The notes below the pieces were generated by a model. The model had not been told where the DNA came from and did no database searches. It was given only the letters and a program-made list of their open reading frames with translations. This document shows, one piece after another, positions 34,476-44,946 of a DNA stretch of 64,000 nucleotides. Position 1 is the stretch's first letter. Each line of letters opens with the position of its first letter. A program made the translations under genes and the position numbers. The DNA comes from Brachionus manjavacas (taxonomy: Eukaryota > Rotifera > Eurotatoria > Ploima > Brachionidae), in assembly GCA_019054805.1 (NCBI GenBank), contig JAHQIY010000022.1, positions 124,001 to 188,000 on the forward strand. Reading direction: 5' to 3'.

Positions 34476-35186
34476 AACCAAAAGTACAAAAAGTACAGAA
34501 AGTACAAAAAGTAACAGGGCCAAATAAAATAATATTTGAAAAAGTACAAAAAGTAACAGGGCCAAATAAAATAGTTAGAAAAAGTACAAAAAGTACAGAA
34601 AGTACAAAAAGGAACAGGGCCAAATAAAATAATATTCTGAAAAAGTACAAAAAGTACAGAAAGTACAAAAAGTAACAGGGCCAAATAAAATAATATTTGA
34701 AAAAGTTCAAAAAGTACAGAAAGTACAAAAAGGAACAGGACCAAATAAAATAATATTCTGAAAAAGTACAAAAAGTACAGAAAGTACAAAAAGTAACAGG
34801 GCCAAATAAAATAATATTTGAAAAAGTACAAAAAGTAACAGGGCCAAATAAAATAGTTAGAAAAAGTACAAAAAGTACAGAAAGTACAAAAAGGAACAGG
34901 GCCAAATAAAATAATATTCTGAAAAAGTACAAAAAGTACAGAAAGTACAAAAAGTAACAGGGCCAAATAAAATAATATTTGAAAAGTTCAAAAAGTACAG
35001 AAAGTACAAAAAGGAACAGGACCAAATAAAATAATATTCTGAAAAAGTACAAAAAGTACAGAAAGTACAAAAAGTAACAGGGCCAAATAAAATAGTTAGA
35101 AAAAGTACAAAAAGTACAGAAAGTACAAAAAGTAACAGGGCCAAATAAAATAATATTCTGAAAAAGTACAAAAAGTACAGAAAGGA
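34476..35186 (-). repeat. 61-bp satellite array, inverted arm (about 12 copies)
   Basis: Same satellite in reverse orientation. Here a higher-order period of about 282 bp is visible: the 'atagttag' variant sits at 34571 and 34853, with matching neighbours, and again at 35092 after a shorter step. Several units are truncated (39 bp). Together with the forward arm it forms a very large imperfect palindrome. Confidence 0.93.
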
Positions 35187-36444
35187 TTTTTATTTTTAAA
35201 TATTTTCATTGTCTATACCTCTAAAAATTATTAAAAATTTTTAAAAAAGTTTATAATCTGAATTAAAGCTGATAATTATATGTTGAAATTATTAAATTTT
35301 TAAATATTTTATTAAGAAAACAACATTGTTTTTTTTAATTGGATTTATTTCTTTAACTTAATTTCTTTTCCGTATTCTTAGTTTTAATAAACGATTAATA
35401 AGATAACGATGTAAATTTAAAAAAAAGATTATATAAGATATAGATATAAGTATAACCAAAAAAATATTTTTTTAATATATTGAACTTATATTTTTTATCA
35501 TTTAGCTTTTAAAACAGAACGATTAGTTTTTGATGAATTTTACTCTTTTTCAAAAAATTCACCATTAGTTTAATATAAACTTAATTAATTAATATAAATT
35601 TATTTATTTATTATTTAAAAATTAACCTCCAAGAAAGAGATGTATAATTTGAAAAATTTTTAGGTACAAAAATGATTAGAGAAAAAAAATATCAAAAATA
35701 AAAGTATAAATTTGATAAGTTAAAAACGAAAAATTACATTATATCATTCTGTATCAAATGTTTAGTAAATTCCAAAAGTAGATAATAATACCATTTATCA
35801 CTGATGTTATAAATCCAATTAAAAAAAAAAAACTGAAAAAAGATCAAGATGGTCTAAAATTGGTATGTTTTTTGCATTTTTGTTTTTACGTAATCTTTCT
35901 AAATTTAACCTTTTCTTACATGTGTAATTTTTCGAATCTTTTGGTAAATTTTCGAAAAATTACCTAGTTTCAAATCACCACTGTATATTGGATTTATTTT
36001 GAAATTTAATTTAGAAATTCAATAAAAAAATAAATTAAAAACTTTATAAGATTTTTCTCTGAATTTAATTTTTATGGTTGGAATTGAGTAATAGGGCAGT
36101 AATAGATTTTAGACAAGCAATTGAAGATTCTCTATACAACCAAAAAATTACCTTAAACTTAACATTACTCACGCTTTTGCATCTTACGGCACTAACTCAA
36201 GATATTAACTCTCAAATTAATTATTGAATTTATCAAAAAGGTTTTGTGAATTTCAGTATAAAAGAACAGAACAAAATTTTAAAAAAATTGAATAACTTTT
36301 TTTTAAAAGCTTTAAATTTGTATTCCTGCAAGAGAAGAATGCGTTTGATTTTTGGAAGGCAAACAAAGAAAACTATGCAATTTTGTTTTCGATTTAAAAA
36401 TTAAAATAATTTCACGATTCAATTTTTTTAACAATTTTTTTTTC
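35187..36444. other. Intergenic AT-rich DNA with one short frame
   Basis: Mostly A/T runs. Near 36066-36226 a + strand frame of about 50 codons contains NRAVIDFRQAIEDSLYNQK before a stop. It has a protein-like composition but no recognisable family, and no splice partners were found. Confidence 0.3.
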
Positions 36445-36827
36445 TTAACACTAGAAGCACTGAAAGAAGTCAAATGACTTTTTTAAAGTTTTAAGAAAAA
36501 ATACACATATTTTTACCGAAACTTTATTATATTTAAAATTTAAAATGAAGATAAATATGTAAGATTAATTTTTAGGCAAAAAAATTAATAATTTATCTAT
36601 ATCTGGACATCGCATTTCTTACAAATTAGGTCCTTCTCAGCTGTACAGTTATTGCATGCAGGTTTTTTACAAATTGAGCAGTTGTTACTTGATTTATTGT
36701 TACTACATAGACGAATTTCGCATGCAACACAATCGTTGCTCATTATACAAATGACAATTTTTTCATTCAAAATAAAACTTAAAGAATCAGAAAAAGTCAT
36801 TTGACTTCTCAGTGCTTCTAGTATTAA
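36445..36827 (-). mobile_element. piggyBac-type remnant (TTAA-flanked, internally deleted)
   Basis: The 375-bp element is flanked on both sides by TTAA (36445-36448 and 36824-36827), the obligatory piggyBac target. Terminal repeats are near-perfect: left CACTAGAAGCACTGAAAGAA, right the inverse of TACTAGAAGCACTGA-GAAG, continuing with GTCAAATGACTTTTT. It keeps only the end of the transposase gene. Confidence 0.82.
36597..36800 (-). pseudogene. C-terminal Cys-rich finger of a piggyBac transposase
   Basis: Frame of 67 codons ending at 36597. It contains C-x2-C (CVAC), then CSICKKPACNNC and CKKC, the cross-brace Cys-rich domain found at the C-terminus of piggyBac transposases, where it binds the terminal repeats. 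The DDD catalytic domain is missing. The apparent start codon lies inside the right terminal repeat and is not native. Confidence 0.6.
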
Positions 36828-36954
36828 TCAAATAAATTTTTTTTTTGATTTTTTGTTCAAATTCAAATTAGAATTTTTTTTAATTTTAATTAAAAAATAT
36901 TTAAATACTAGATCAAAAACTGTATTTGATTTTTTAAACCATTAAATGTGTGGT

Positions 36955-37961
36955 GAAGTTTAGGGCACTATATCAAATAATAGCAGACTAAATAATAGTC
37001 GTTTCAAATAATAGTAAATATCAAATAATATTTTTTAAATAATTGTTTTCAAATAGTAGTTTTTAAATAATAGTTTTTATAAATAATGGCTTTTCTAAAT
37101 AATAGTGTAACTAAATTTAGATGAATAAAAATACTTTAAAAAGAAACTGTCATCAACACCTGCTTAGTGTTGACATTAATTCCCCATTGCGTACTTGTAG
37201 TGGAAAAATTCGAAGGATCATGTCTAATGGTGACTCTTCTATTCAAGAACAACAAAAATGCAAAGCTACGGCTTGACTAAAAAATAAAAGTACAATATTG
37301 CTGTTTATGTAAGCTACCAAAGACTAAAAGTGCTACCTTTTGTTCCTTTAAATGATATTTTCACTGCATTTGAACTTGTCAAAAATACGAGTCCTCAATC
37401 ATTCAAGCCAATTATTACTTACTTTGAGACCTTTTATGTTGGTTTATTAAAAAAAAAACTCAATGAGTACAAGAAGTATTCCAACATTTCCACCTAAGTT
37501 ATGGAATGTTTACGCTAGAGTGGAATCAGATTTGCCAAGAACCAATAATGCCCTAGAATCTTGGCATAAAAACTTGGAAAACTCTTGTAAGAAACATCCT
37601 ACTGTAAAAAAGTTAGTTTATCAATTTAGACTAGAGCAAAATTTTACAGATGTAATTATCGATCAAATAGAGTCAAGTAATACATATCCAAAACAAAGAA
37701 AGCAATTAGAAAAAAATAATCGTATTAAGTTTTTATGTAAAAACTATGATTCAAGCAAAATATTAAATTTTATTGATAATATCGTATCTAATATTAGATA
37801 ATTTTTAATTAGATAATTTTTTTCCTATGATTTGATTGATAATTATTTAATATACACTTATTTAATTAAACTTTTATTTAAAATAACTATTGTTTGATTT
37901 ATCTACTGTTTGGAAAGACTATTATTTGGAAACTATTATTTGATAGTTTCCCGAAGTTTAG
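36955..37961 (+). mobile_element. MULE-like DNA transposon 2
   Basis: The element 36964-37952 is flanked by the perfect 9-bp duplication GAAGTTTAG (36955-36963 and 37953-37961). It begins GGCACTATATCAAATAATAG and ends with the inverse of GGGAAACTATCAAATAATAG. The motif TCAAATAATAGT is repeated about seven times at the left (36970-37110) and as ACTATTATTTGRA at the right (37915-37945). It contains the C-terminal part of a MULE transposase. The private repeat motif differs from those of the other MULEs in this window. Confidence 0.85.
37300..37803 (+). pseudogene. MULE transposase C-terminal fragment
   Basis: A first piece (about 37300-37460) reads LPFVPLNDIFTAFELVKN and PIITYFETFYVGLL. After a frameshift the piece 37463-37801 gives FPPKLWNVYARVESDLPRTN, then NALESWHKNLE, the W-N-x-Y...R-TNN-x-E-x-WH motif that characterises MULE transposases and their FLYWCH-type relatives. 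The catalytic DDE core is absent upstream, so this is an internally deleted copy. Confidence 0.72.
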
Positions 37962-38527
37962 TGACGTCCGATTGAATACACCGAATAATGTTTGAATTCG
38001 CATGCAGACACTAAAAGTTGCCTCATAGTCGACATCGACACACATTTTGTCCTCTTTTTCTAGAAACAACAACAACCTCAACCCATTTCATAATAAATTC
38101 GCAATTAAAAGAATATTTTCAATGCATGCACCGGCACTCAATGCGTGTACACAAAATTCTAATCCCTTTGCTCTCAAATAGAAAAAAGCAAAAAACAAAA
38201 AGAAATAAAATTCTAAAGAGAATTCATATTCAATTTGTTTCTAATCATTCGTCAACAAAACAAAAAAATTCCTAATTTTCTCACTAAAACAAGCAAAAAA
38301 CTGCTCTACTCGCTGTGTCACCTTTTGTGAGCCATCTACCCACAGTCAAACTAAATTTGTCTCTCTCTCGATCTCTCTCTCTCTCTGTCTGTGAACTCGA
38401 ACTCCTCTGACATTGACTCACTAAACTGGTCATGTTATAACTTGGTTGAAAAAATAAAAAATTGATTCTAACTCTGAGTTGTGTGTTTGAATTTGCATTG
38501 TTTGGCAAAGAAGAGAAGACAAAAAAG
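37962..38527. promoter_or_regulatory. 5' flank of the RBM12-like gene with CT-repeat tract
   Basis: Non-coding. At 38361-38394 a pyrimidine tract of CT dinucleotides ('ctctctctcgatctctctct') lies about 150 bp before the start codon. CT/GA tracts are common in animal promoters. No TATA box is evident at a convincing spacing. The TTG-initiated extension to 38462 is unlikely because a good ATG exists at 38528. Confidence 0.4.
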
Positions 38528-40696
38528 ATGTCCGGACCAGTCATAATCCGTTTGCAGCACTTGCCGCTAGAGGCGCGCTCGGTCGACATCCGCAAGTTCT
38601 TTGACGGCCTGCTGATACCGGACGGCGGCGTGCACATAATCGGCGGCGAGCGAGGCGACGCGTTCATCGCGTTCCAGTGCGACGAGGACGCCCGGCTCGC
38701 CATGGCCCGCGACGGCAACCTGCTCTGCAACGCCAAGATAAAGCTCTTCCTCTCGAGCAAGAACGAAATGCAGAGCGTGATCACAGCGGCCAGGAGCCAC
38801 CTGCAGCAGCTGCACACGCCCGCCACCACCACTACCGCCACCACTACTTCTACCAGCAGCACCAGTGCCACGGCCAGCCCCCTGGACAAGATCCTCCAGA
38901 GCCAGCAGACCAAGCCGCTCGACCTCCTGAGCTCGATCACCAAGTTGCTGAGCAAAGAAGCGAAGCCCGCCGAGCCGGCCGCCAGCATCAGCATCAACGA
39001 AATACTCAGCATTCTGAAAACGAGCCAGAGTCAGAAGCCGAGCGGCGAGCAGCACGCGGCCGCCAAGCCCAGCCTGCTGCCCACGCCGTCCACTATGCCC
39101 GCCGAGCCGGCAGCTGCCAAGCGCAAGTACGAGCACAAACAGCAGGCGACGGCGGTGGCCAAGGCGCCTCTGCTGCCCGCGCCGACCCCGCTGCCACCGC
39201 GTCCTCTTGAGCCCATCGTCAAAGTGAAAAACTTCGCCTCCAATTGTTCGTACAAAGACATCAGAGCGTTTCTGCAGGGCGTGCAAATCGAGCACAACGG
39301 CATCAAGTTCATGACGGAGGGGCCGAGCGGCGCTCACAAGGGCCAGGCGTTCGTGCGCCTCGTCAGCATCGTGGACTTGAAGAAGGCGCTGTGTCGCCAC
39401 GGCCAGTTCTACGACGACAGGCAAATCGAGGTGGTCCAGTGCGCCGACAGCGACATGGCTGCCCACTCGGCCGCTCTCAAAAAGTGCGAGCACGCCGCCA
39501 AATCGGCTGGCGTCGACGCCGGCTTCGGCTACTTTATCAAAATCTACGGCTTGCCGGCCCGCTTCGACCAGTCCGCGCTCAAAAACATGTTCAACAATGT
39601 GCGCTTTGTGCGCATCGTCACCACCAACCCGACGCCCATCCAGTCCAAAATAATCAACCAGGACGGCTCGCACGACACCAAGACCATCATGAAGGCCAAA
39701 AAGCTGTGCGAGGTCGAGACCCAGCTGGACGTGGAGCGAGCGCTGACCCGGCAGGACGAGCGGGTGGGCAAGAGCCGGGTGCAAATATTTCAGATATCCA
39801 AGTCAGAGTTTGAGCGCGAGTTGTCCACGGTGAAAAATGTGGCCGACGAACAGGTCGAGGCCGAGCATCTCCAAACGGATCATGGTGTCGATAACGATGA
39901 CTTTAATGAAGATGTTGATGCTGCTGCTGCTGCTGCTGATGATGATGATGATGACGACGATTTTTTTGTCTTAATAAGTGGTGTTCCGTTTTCGGCGCGT
40001 GTCGAAGACGTGCGGCAATTTTTGAAAGGCATCAGCGCCAAGCAAATCAGTCTGCTGAGCGAGCCGGACAGCATGAAGCCGAGCGGCGAGTGCATATGCG
40101 AATTCTACACGAAGTCGGACCGGGACGCCGCGCTCGCCAAACACGACACCCTGTTCCGCAACCGGCTAGTCAAGGTCAAGCAGCTGAACAGCAGCGAGTA
40201 CAAGCAGTTGAGCTGGCTGAAGGCGGCCAAGGGCGGCAAGGCCCGAGCGCCGCTCCTGGGAGCCAAGCCGGCGCTGTTGGCCACGCCGGCAAGCGTCACC
40301 GAAAAGCCCAAGCTCAACGCCGACTACGAAGAAACTGGCAACTACAAGCGGGCCTTCAATCAAGCCGGCTACACGAGCAACAAACGAGTTAAGCCGTCGA
40401 GCCCCATTGCCATGGACTTGCCGCCGCTGCCCGCCGAACTCCAAAAGTACAAGAACAGCATTGTGCTGCTGTCGAACGTGTCGTATGAGGCGACCCGCGA
40501 GGACATTCTCGAATTGTTCAAGCACTATTCGCCCATCGAGCAGACGCTCAAGATTCGCCACGACGACAGAGGGCAACCGACTGGCGACGCCATTGTGGCC
40601 TGTGTGTCGCACGACCAGGCCACCAAGGCCTGCAGGTCGCTCAATGGCGCCGACTTCATGGGCCAGAGTATTCGAGCCGTTTTGATCAGCCCGTGA
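38528..40696 (+). CDS. RBM12: RNA-binding protein 12-like, five RRM-type domains, intronless (722 aa)
   Basis: RRM1 (residues 4-78) is a close match to RBM12: VIIRLQHLPLEARSVDIRKF, IPDGGVHIIGG, DEDARLAM, and LLSSK-EMQ (here FLSSKNEMQ). A Pro/Ala/Thr-rich linker with KILQSQQTKPLD follows. Then RRM2 (about 228-306), RRM3 (333-430, with a long insertion), an acidic AlaAsp-rich spacer (456-477), RRM4 (478-557) and RRM5 (643-722, ending in AVLISP). The domain order matches RBM12/RBM12B, whose vertebrate coding region is also contained in one exon. Family members are nuclear RNA-binding proteins implicated in splicing-related roles. GC content is far above the flanks and codon third positions are mostly G/C, which creates long shadow frames on the other strand. 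Start: ATG 38528 begins directly with RRM1. The poly(A) signal is around 40966-40979. Confidence 0.9.
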   Translation: MSGPVIIRLQHLPLEARSVDIRKFFDGLLIPDGGVHIIGGERGDAFIAFQCDEDARLAMARDGNLLCNAKIKLFLSSKNEMQSVITAARSHLQQLHTPATTTTATTTSTSSTSATASPLDKILQSQQTKPLDLLSSITKLLSKEAKPAEPAASISINEILSILKTSQSQKPSGEQHAAAKPSLLPTPSTMPAEPAAAKRKYEHKQQATAVAKAPLLPAPTPLPPRPLEPIVKVKNFASNCSYKDIRAFLQGVQIEHNGIKFMTEGPSGAHKGQAFVRLVSIVDLKKALCRHGQFYDDRQIEVVQCADSDMAAHSAALKKCEHAAKSAGVDAGFGYFIKIYGLPARFDQSALKNMFNNVRFVRIVTTNPTPIQSKIINQDGSHDTKTIMKAKKLCEVETQLDVERALTRQDERVGKSRVQIFQISKSEFERELSTVKNVADEQVEAEHLQTDHGVDNDDFNEDVDAAAAAADDDDDDDDFFVLISGVPFSARVEDVRQFLKGISAKQISLLSEPDSMKPSGECICEFYTKSDRDAALAKHDTLFRNRLVKVKQLNSSEYKQLSWLKAAKGGKARAPLLGAKPALLATPASVTEKPKLNADYEETGNYKRAFNQAGYTSNKRVKPSSPIAMDLPPLPAELQKYKNSIVLLSNVSYEATREDILELFKHYSPIEQTLKIRHDDRGQPTGDAIVACVSHDQATKACRSLNGADFMGQSIRAVLISP
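39895..39964. repeat. Coding GAT/GCT triplet microsatellite
   Basis: Tandem GCT then GAT/GAC codons encode five alanines followed by seven or more aspartates between RRM3 and RRM4. Length polymorphism is expected. Confidence 0.85.
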
Positions 40697-41884
40697 TGTG
40701 TAAATACATGAAAGTGTGTCAGAGAAGAACAGTTTTGTATTGATGGATATGTATGTTTTTTGTTCAATTTCGAATTTGTCTCGGCTTCTGGATCGAACTA
40801 ATTTTTGACCAATTTCGCCCCTCTTCATTTTTTTCTTCTCTTCTCTTTTTTTTTTCTTTTTTTTTCCTTTTTTTTTTGTATGAAAATTAAACAAGATTTT
40901 TTCGTGTTTTTGTTTTTAATGTGTGTGTGTTCATCTCACTTTTTTGTTAATTTTATTTAAAATTAAATAAATAAATAAAGATTTAATTATTGATTGATTG
41001 CCACACTTGTTCGTGCCTTGAGGGCACTTATCACCCTAATTTAGAATTTTTTCCATTTTAAACGACAACGTCAATGTGTATCTAATCAGCCAGTACTCGA
41101 CTGTCGACTGTCGGACCATTTTCTAATTAAGTATCGAATTTTTTTTAAGAATTTTAGAATTTTTTTCAAGTTTTATTTCTATGTGAAAAAAATTTAATTA
41201 ATACAAAAATATTAAAATATGATACAAAAATACAAATTTGTTTTTTAAATAAAAAGTATTAAAAATAATATAAGCTTCATTCTCTCTGACTCAGTGTTTT
41301 ATCAAAATTTCTATAATATTAGCTAGAAAACTCTCAATTCTTGCCGTATAACAGACTTTTCTTCACTTTGACCACCTTCGTTTTCATATATCCTACACTC
41401 GGCTTTCAAAAGATTATCTTTTTTTTATTATTGTAAAAGAAAAATTGACGTGCATAAAAAAAGGCTTTTAAAAATCAATTTGTTTTTGAAATTTATAATT
41501 AATCATTTTATAATTTGAATAAAATTTTTGAAAAAAAACTTGAAACTTTTAACTCGATCACACTCCTGATTTTGACTTTTAACAGGCTTTTTTTTTTTAA
41601 ATTCGAGTTGTTAAGCTCAAGAGCTTTCGATTGGTATGTTTATCTTCAAAATAATATCATGTTTTGGGTTAAATAAGTAGGGGCTTGCGAAATTTGAAGG
41701 GGTCCGCTGACACTTTCAAAGGGGTTTGCAACACATTTTTGCTCAACATCAACCGAAACTTTACCTAAAATGTTAAAAAGCATAACGTATTCTGAAAGAG
41801 CATAAAATTTGTTACAACTTGGACCCCCCTTAAATCACGAAGGAATAATAAAATAAACCCTGTTCAAGTGTTTTCTAGGACAAA
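40697..41884. other. 3' flank of the RBM12-like gene and intergenic DNA
   Basis: 3' UTR with T/C-rich tracts, a short (GT)n at 40919-40930 and AATAAATAAATAAA near 40966. Beyond that, a minus-strand frame near 41336-41425 (RIYENEGGQSEEKSVIRQEL) looks coding-like but has no identifiable partner exon. Confidence 0.4.
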
Positions 41885-42055
41885 ATGTTATGCTCTTTCA
41901 CGCAGATTGAGACAATATTTAAAAAGTTCCCTAACTTGTTTAATTTGCTCAAAATAGGAAATACATTTATTCACTGCATCTTCTCCTTCTTGTAAAGTTA
42001 CATATTTTGGTTCTGAGTCTAAATCTAAATCTTCATCAGTTTCTGTAATTTCTTA
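41885..42055 (-). pseudogene. Possible pogo/Tigger-type transposase C-terminus
   Basis: The minus strand reads about 50 codons: TDEDLDLDSEPKYVTLQEGE, then NKCISYFEQIKQVRELFKYC and LRERA before a stop. An acidic stretch followed by an A-x-x-C/FEQ helix and LR at the end is the usual C-terminus of Tigger/jerky-type transposases. Nothing upstream is recognisable, so it is a small fossil. Confidence 0.4.
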
Positions 42056-42192
42056 CTAATAAAGGTGAAGCAGAGCTTTATATATACGAGTAACGAGGCG
42101 TTATAACTTTTTTTTAAATTTATTATTACTAGAAGAATTACTAGAAGAATAAAAATTATTATTCTTCTAGTAATTCGAGTTAAACCTCATTT

Positions 42193-43190
42193 ACAGTCTT
42201 TACTACATATTTGTTCAAACTTTGGGTCAAAATGGAGACTCATGTTTAACTCACTTAAGTCCACCATAGTTGAATTCGGCCCTCAACTCTTCAAAACAGA
42301 GTTTTTCATCAGTAATCAAAAGTTGAATAAGGTAGATAATCTAGACTACCTTGTAGTTAGACTCAATTCTAATCTCGACTTTGATATTACAGCTACTGAT
42401 AAATTCAAAAAAGTCCAATAAAATTTCTCTCTATTTCTTACCAAGGTATGGAACAGAATTCTTTGAGTCCAGATCTCAAATCCTTTATCCAAAAGACATA
42501 TTGTCTATCTAAGTTTACCTATGAGCTAGGACGCTCAACACCAAAAGTGAAAACTTTAAAATTAAACACTTCCCAGAGCAACTTTATACGAACCATGCTA
42601 GGTTTGAACTTTAGCTGTCACATGGCAGAAATTCTTAAGATCAGACTTGTATAAAAGTCAGGAAAAAAAGTCTTAACAAGTCAAAGTGTGACTTGCACTT
42701 GAAAATTTATTTTTTAAAAATAACAAGTCAGGACTTTGACTTGTTTCAAAAATTAAAAAAAAGTCTAGATTTTTACTTTTTTTAAGAAAAGAATTAAAAT
42801 ATATAATAAAATTATAAGTATTGAAATTTTTTATTCAGGAAAAAATAAAATTATTTGTTTAAATTTCTTTTTCAATGTAAAAATTGAAACATGATTTGTA
42901 AAACAATTCACATAATTGTCATATTCTTTTTAAGAGAATTTGTTTAATAATAAACAGAAAAAATTTGTGCTTAAAAAATTTTAGAAATAAATTAAACAAG
43001 ATAAAAAATATACAAAAAAATTAATGACTTGATTTTTTAAAATTTTTAAAACAAGTCAAAGTCCTGACTTGCACTTGACTTGTGACTTGTGACTTTTATA
43101 CAACTTTGCTTAAGATCTTGAAAATTAACAAAGAATCTAATGACAGATTATTTGACTCCATTAAATTATATCTAAACAACCTAAAGTCTT
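42193..43190 (+). pseudogene. LINE RT C-terminal fragment, interrupted by a hAT MITE
   Basis: Plus-strand RT thumb region: KWRLMFNSLKSTIVEFG, then NLDYLVVRLNSNLDFD, and after a frameshift near 42435 DLKSFIQKTYCLSKF and QSNFIRTMLGLNFSCHMAEI. The frame is then broken by MITE C. If the MITE and one copy of its 8-bp duplication are ignored, the frame resumes with LKINKESNDRLFDSIK and stops near 43189. The LINE therefore predates the MITE. Confidence 0.65.
42634..43116. mobile_element. hAT-type MITE C with 8-bp target duplication
   Basis: The element 42642-43108 (467 bp) starts CAGACTTGTATAAAAGTCA and ends TGACTTTTATACAACTTTG. It is flanked by the duplication CTTAAGAT (42634-42641 and 43109-43116). 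AAGTCA/TGACTT motifs fill both subterminal regions, as in MITE B. No ORF. Confidence 0.85.
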
Positions 43191-43761
43191 AGCACTTAAA
43201 GACTCCCCTTAGAAATTTTATCGGATCTTTCTAGTTAAAGTCTTGATATATCTTCTTATGGTCCACAGTTCTTAATTTAACAGTTTTTGTACATATTTTT
43301 TTTGGTCTTTTGATGTTTTCTTTTATTTTTTTCCTAAATTTTTCATATTTCTATTTTGATTTCTTATTTTTGTTAACTTTAATTTTTACTTCTCCACAAT
43401 GGAGGTTTATTTAGATACAAGTTATCGAAAAAAATTGTCTTTAACAGAGAGAAAATATTATTTCATTAATTCATTGGGACAAAATAGATTTGTTCAGAAG
43501 AAGGTTGAACTGTTTTTATTTCTATTTCTTTGATTCCTTTTTTGAAATTGTTTTGCCTTGAGATTTGTGGATAATGGAAAGTCTAAAACAGGTAGAAGTT
43601 GTCCAGGATTACCAGATAGAATCAAATCAAAATTATGATGTGCAATTATTTAAATTTGATAGGCAAAGAAGGATGTTAAGTTTATTTAGTCAATAAACCT
43701 ACACAATTAAAAAAATATTCAATTAATAAAAATTAGATTGATGTCATCTTCTCATGTGTAT
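43191..43761. other. Stretch with two short coding-like frames
   Basis: Plus strand 43399-43530 reads MEVYLDTSYRKKLSLTERKY then a glutamine/lysine-rich end. 43575-43700 holds another open piece (either ESLKQVEVVQDYQIESNQ or, in a second frame, VDNGKSKTGRSCPGLPDRIK). They may be parts of one decayed element ORF. Not recognised. Confidence 0.25.
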
Positions 43762-44445
43762 GGCACTGTATCGTTTCATAGCATAATTTTTCATAGCCAA
43801 TAGTTTCATAGCAGTAATTGATAGCATAATTTTTTCGTAGCAGATTTGATAGCAAGTTTTTTCATAGCAACAGTTTCAATAGCAATTATTTAATAGCGAA
43901 ATTATTCATAGCAATTATAAACTGTGAAAAGAAAATTTATTAATCAAAAATTTTATTGTTGAAAAAAAATTGATAAAAAATATTAATTTAAAAAAAATGC
44001 TGCTAATAATAAGTTCAAATCCTAAATTATTCTAATAATAAAATAAAATCATTTAGCCATTTGATTACATTCTCGCGGCTAAATGTTTTCAAACCTGCTT
44101 TAATTTTCTCATCCTTCAATTCCTCTTTGCTATTTCTCTTATATTCATCGCCAGAAAGAAGCTGAATGCGTAAGACATCAGTATTTTTTTGCTCTAAACG
44201 CTCTAGTTTTGCGTGTAACATTTTTAGATCGAAGTCGTAAAGGCGAATCGTTTTCTAAAACACAATAGTTTTGATTTTTTTCATTTTTTTAAATCTAGAT
44301 GGACACTGATGTAAACTTTTAGAATTATTAAAAGTTTACACCAGTTAATATTAGAGAAAATTTATTTTGCTATGAAACATTCTTGCGATGAAAAAATGGC
44401 TATGAAAACAATTGCTATGAAATAATTGCTATTATTAAATTTGTT
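43762..44445. mobile_element. Probable MULE-like element 5 with TTTCATAGCAA repeats
   Basis: It begins GGCACTGTATCGTTTCATAGC, close to the start of MULE 2 (GGCACTATATC). Variants of TTTCATAGCAA are repeated about nine times at 43770-43915 and in inverse orientation (TTGCTATGAAA) four to five times at 44370-44440. The exact right end and a target duplication were not found. It contains the frame at 44027. Confidence 0.55.
44027..44257 (-). pseudogene. Unrecognised helical C-terminal exon inside MULE 5
   Basis: A frame of about 74 codons opens after an acceptor-like TGTTTTAG at 44258 and ends at 44027: RLYDFDLKMLHAKLERLEQK, then DEYKRNSKEELKDEKIKAGL and NVIKWLNDFILLLE. It is charged and helical, without a known signature. 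Together with an AT-hook frame upstream on the same strand (TKRGRGRPKK near 44680-44705) it may be the remains of a DNA-binding element protein. Confidence 0.35.
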
Positions 44446-44946
44446 ATTAACGAACTTCGTCAAGAATTTTTTTAAGACATTTAATTAATTGAACTAGCTA
44501 AATAGATGAATTTTACTAGATATTTTATTAAAACACTAGATAAAAAGATAAACGACTATTTATTTAGATATTTCATTAGATAAAAAATAAGAATACAAGA
44601 TAAAAAAATGAAAAAAAATATCGAAATAAATAAAAAATAAAAAATATAGATGAATTAGAACCTGCGCCACACTTTTTCGGTCTACCACGCCCGCGTTTGG
44701 TTTCGATAATATTCGACGATTGGGAATTAATGTTTTCAAAAGGCTCTTAATCTTCCATTTCAAATATCTCGCTTATTTATTTAAAAAATAATTTGAGGTA
44801 AACATTAGGCCACACAGAATGGAGCTAAGTCCTTCTTTTCATCCTAGCGATTGATAAAAAATAAATATCAAAAAAGTACAAAATTGAGAAAATTACATTA
44901 AAAAAATGAAAAATATTGACAGATATTGATTAAATAATTAGAGTAT

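Noticed and set aside
33082-35171. Long open frames in several registers (up to 374 codons) through the satellite
   Set aside because: The 61-bp unit is free of stops in several frames and the same peptide appears in every register and in both arms. This is a consequence of the repeat, not a membrane protein gene.
33076-35186. Possible CRISPR array
   Set aside because: Repeats are directly adjacent, with no unique spacers, and the genome is animal.
38462-38527. 22-codon N-terminal extension of the RBM12-like frame
   Set aside because: It would need a TTG start; ATG 38528 begins at the conserved RRM1 edge.
38567-39784. 405-codon open frame on the minus strand across the RBM12-like gene
   Set aside because: It is the antisense shadow of GC-rich codons; the plus strand encodes recognisable RRM domains over the same bases. 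The same applies to 40166-40894 and 38677-39210.
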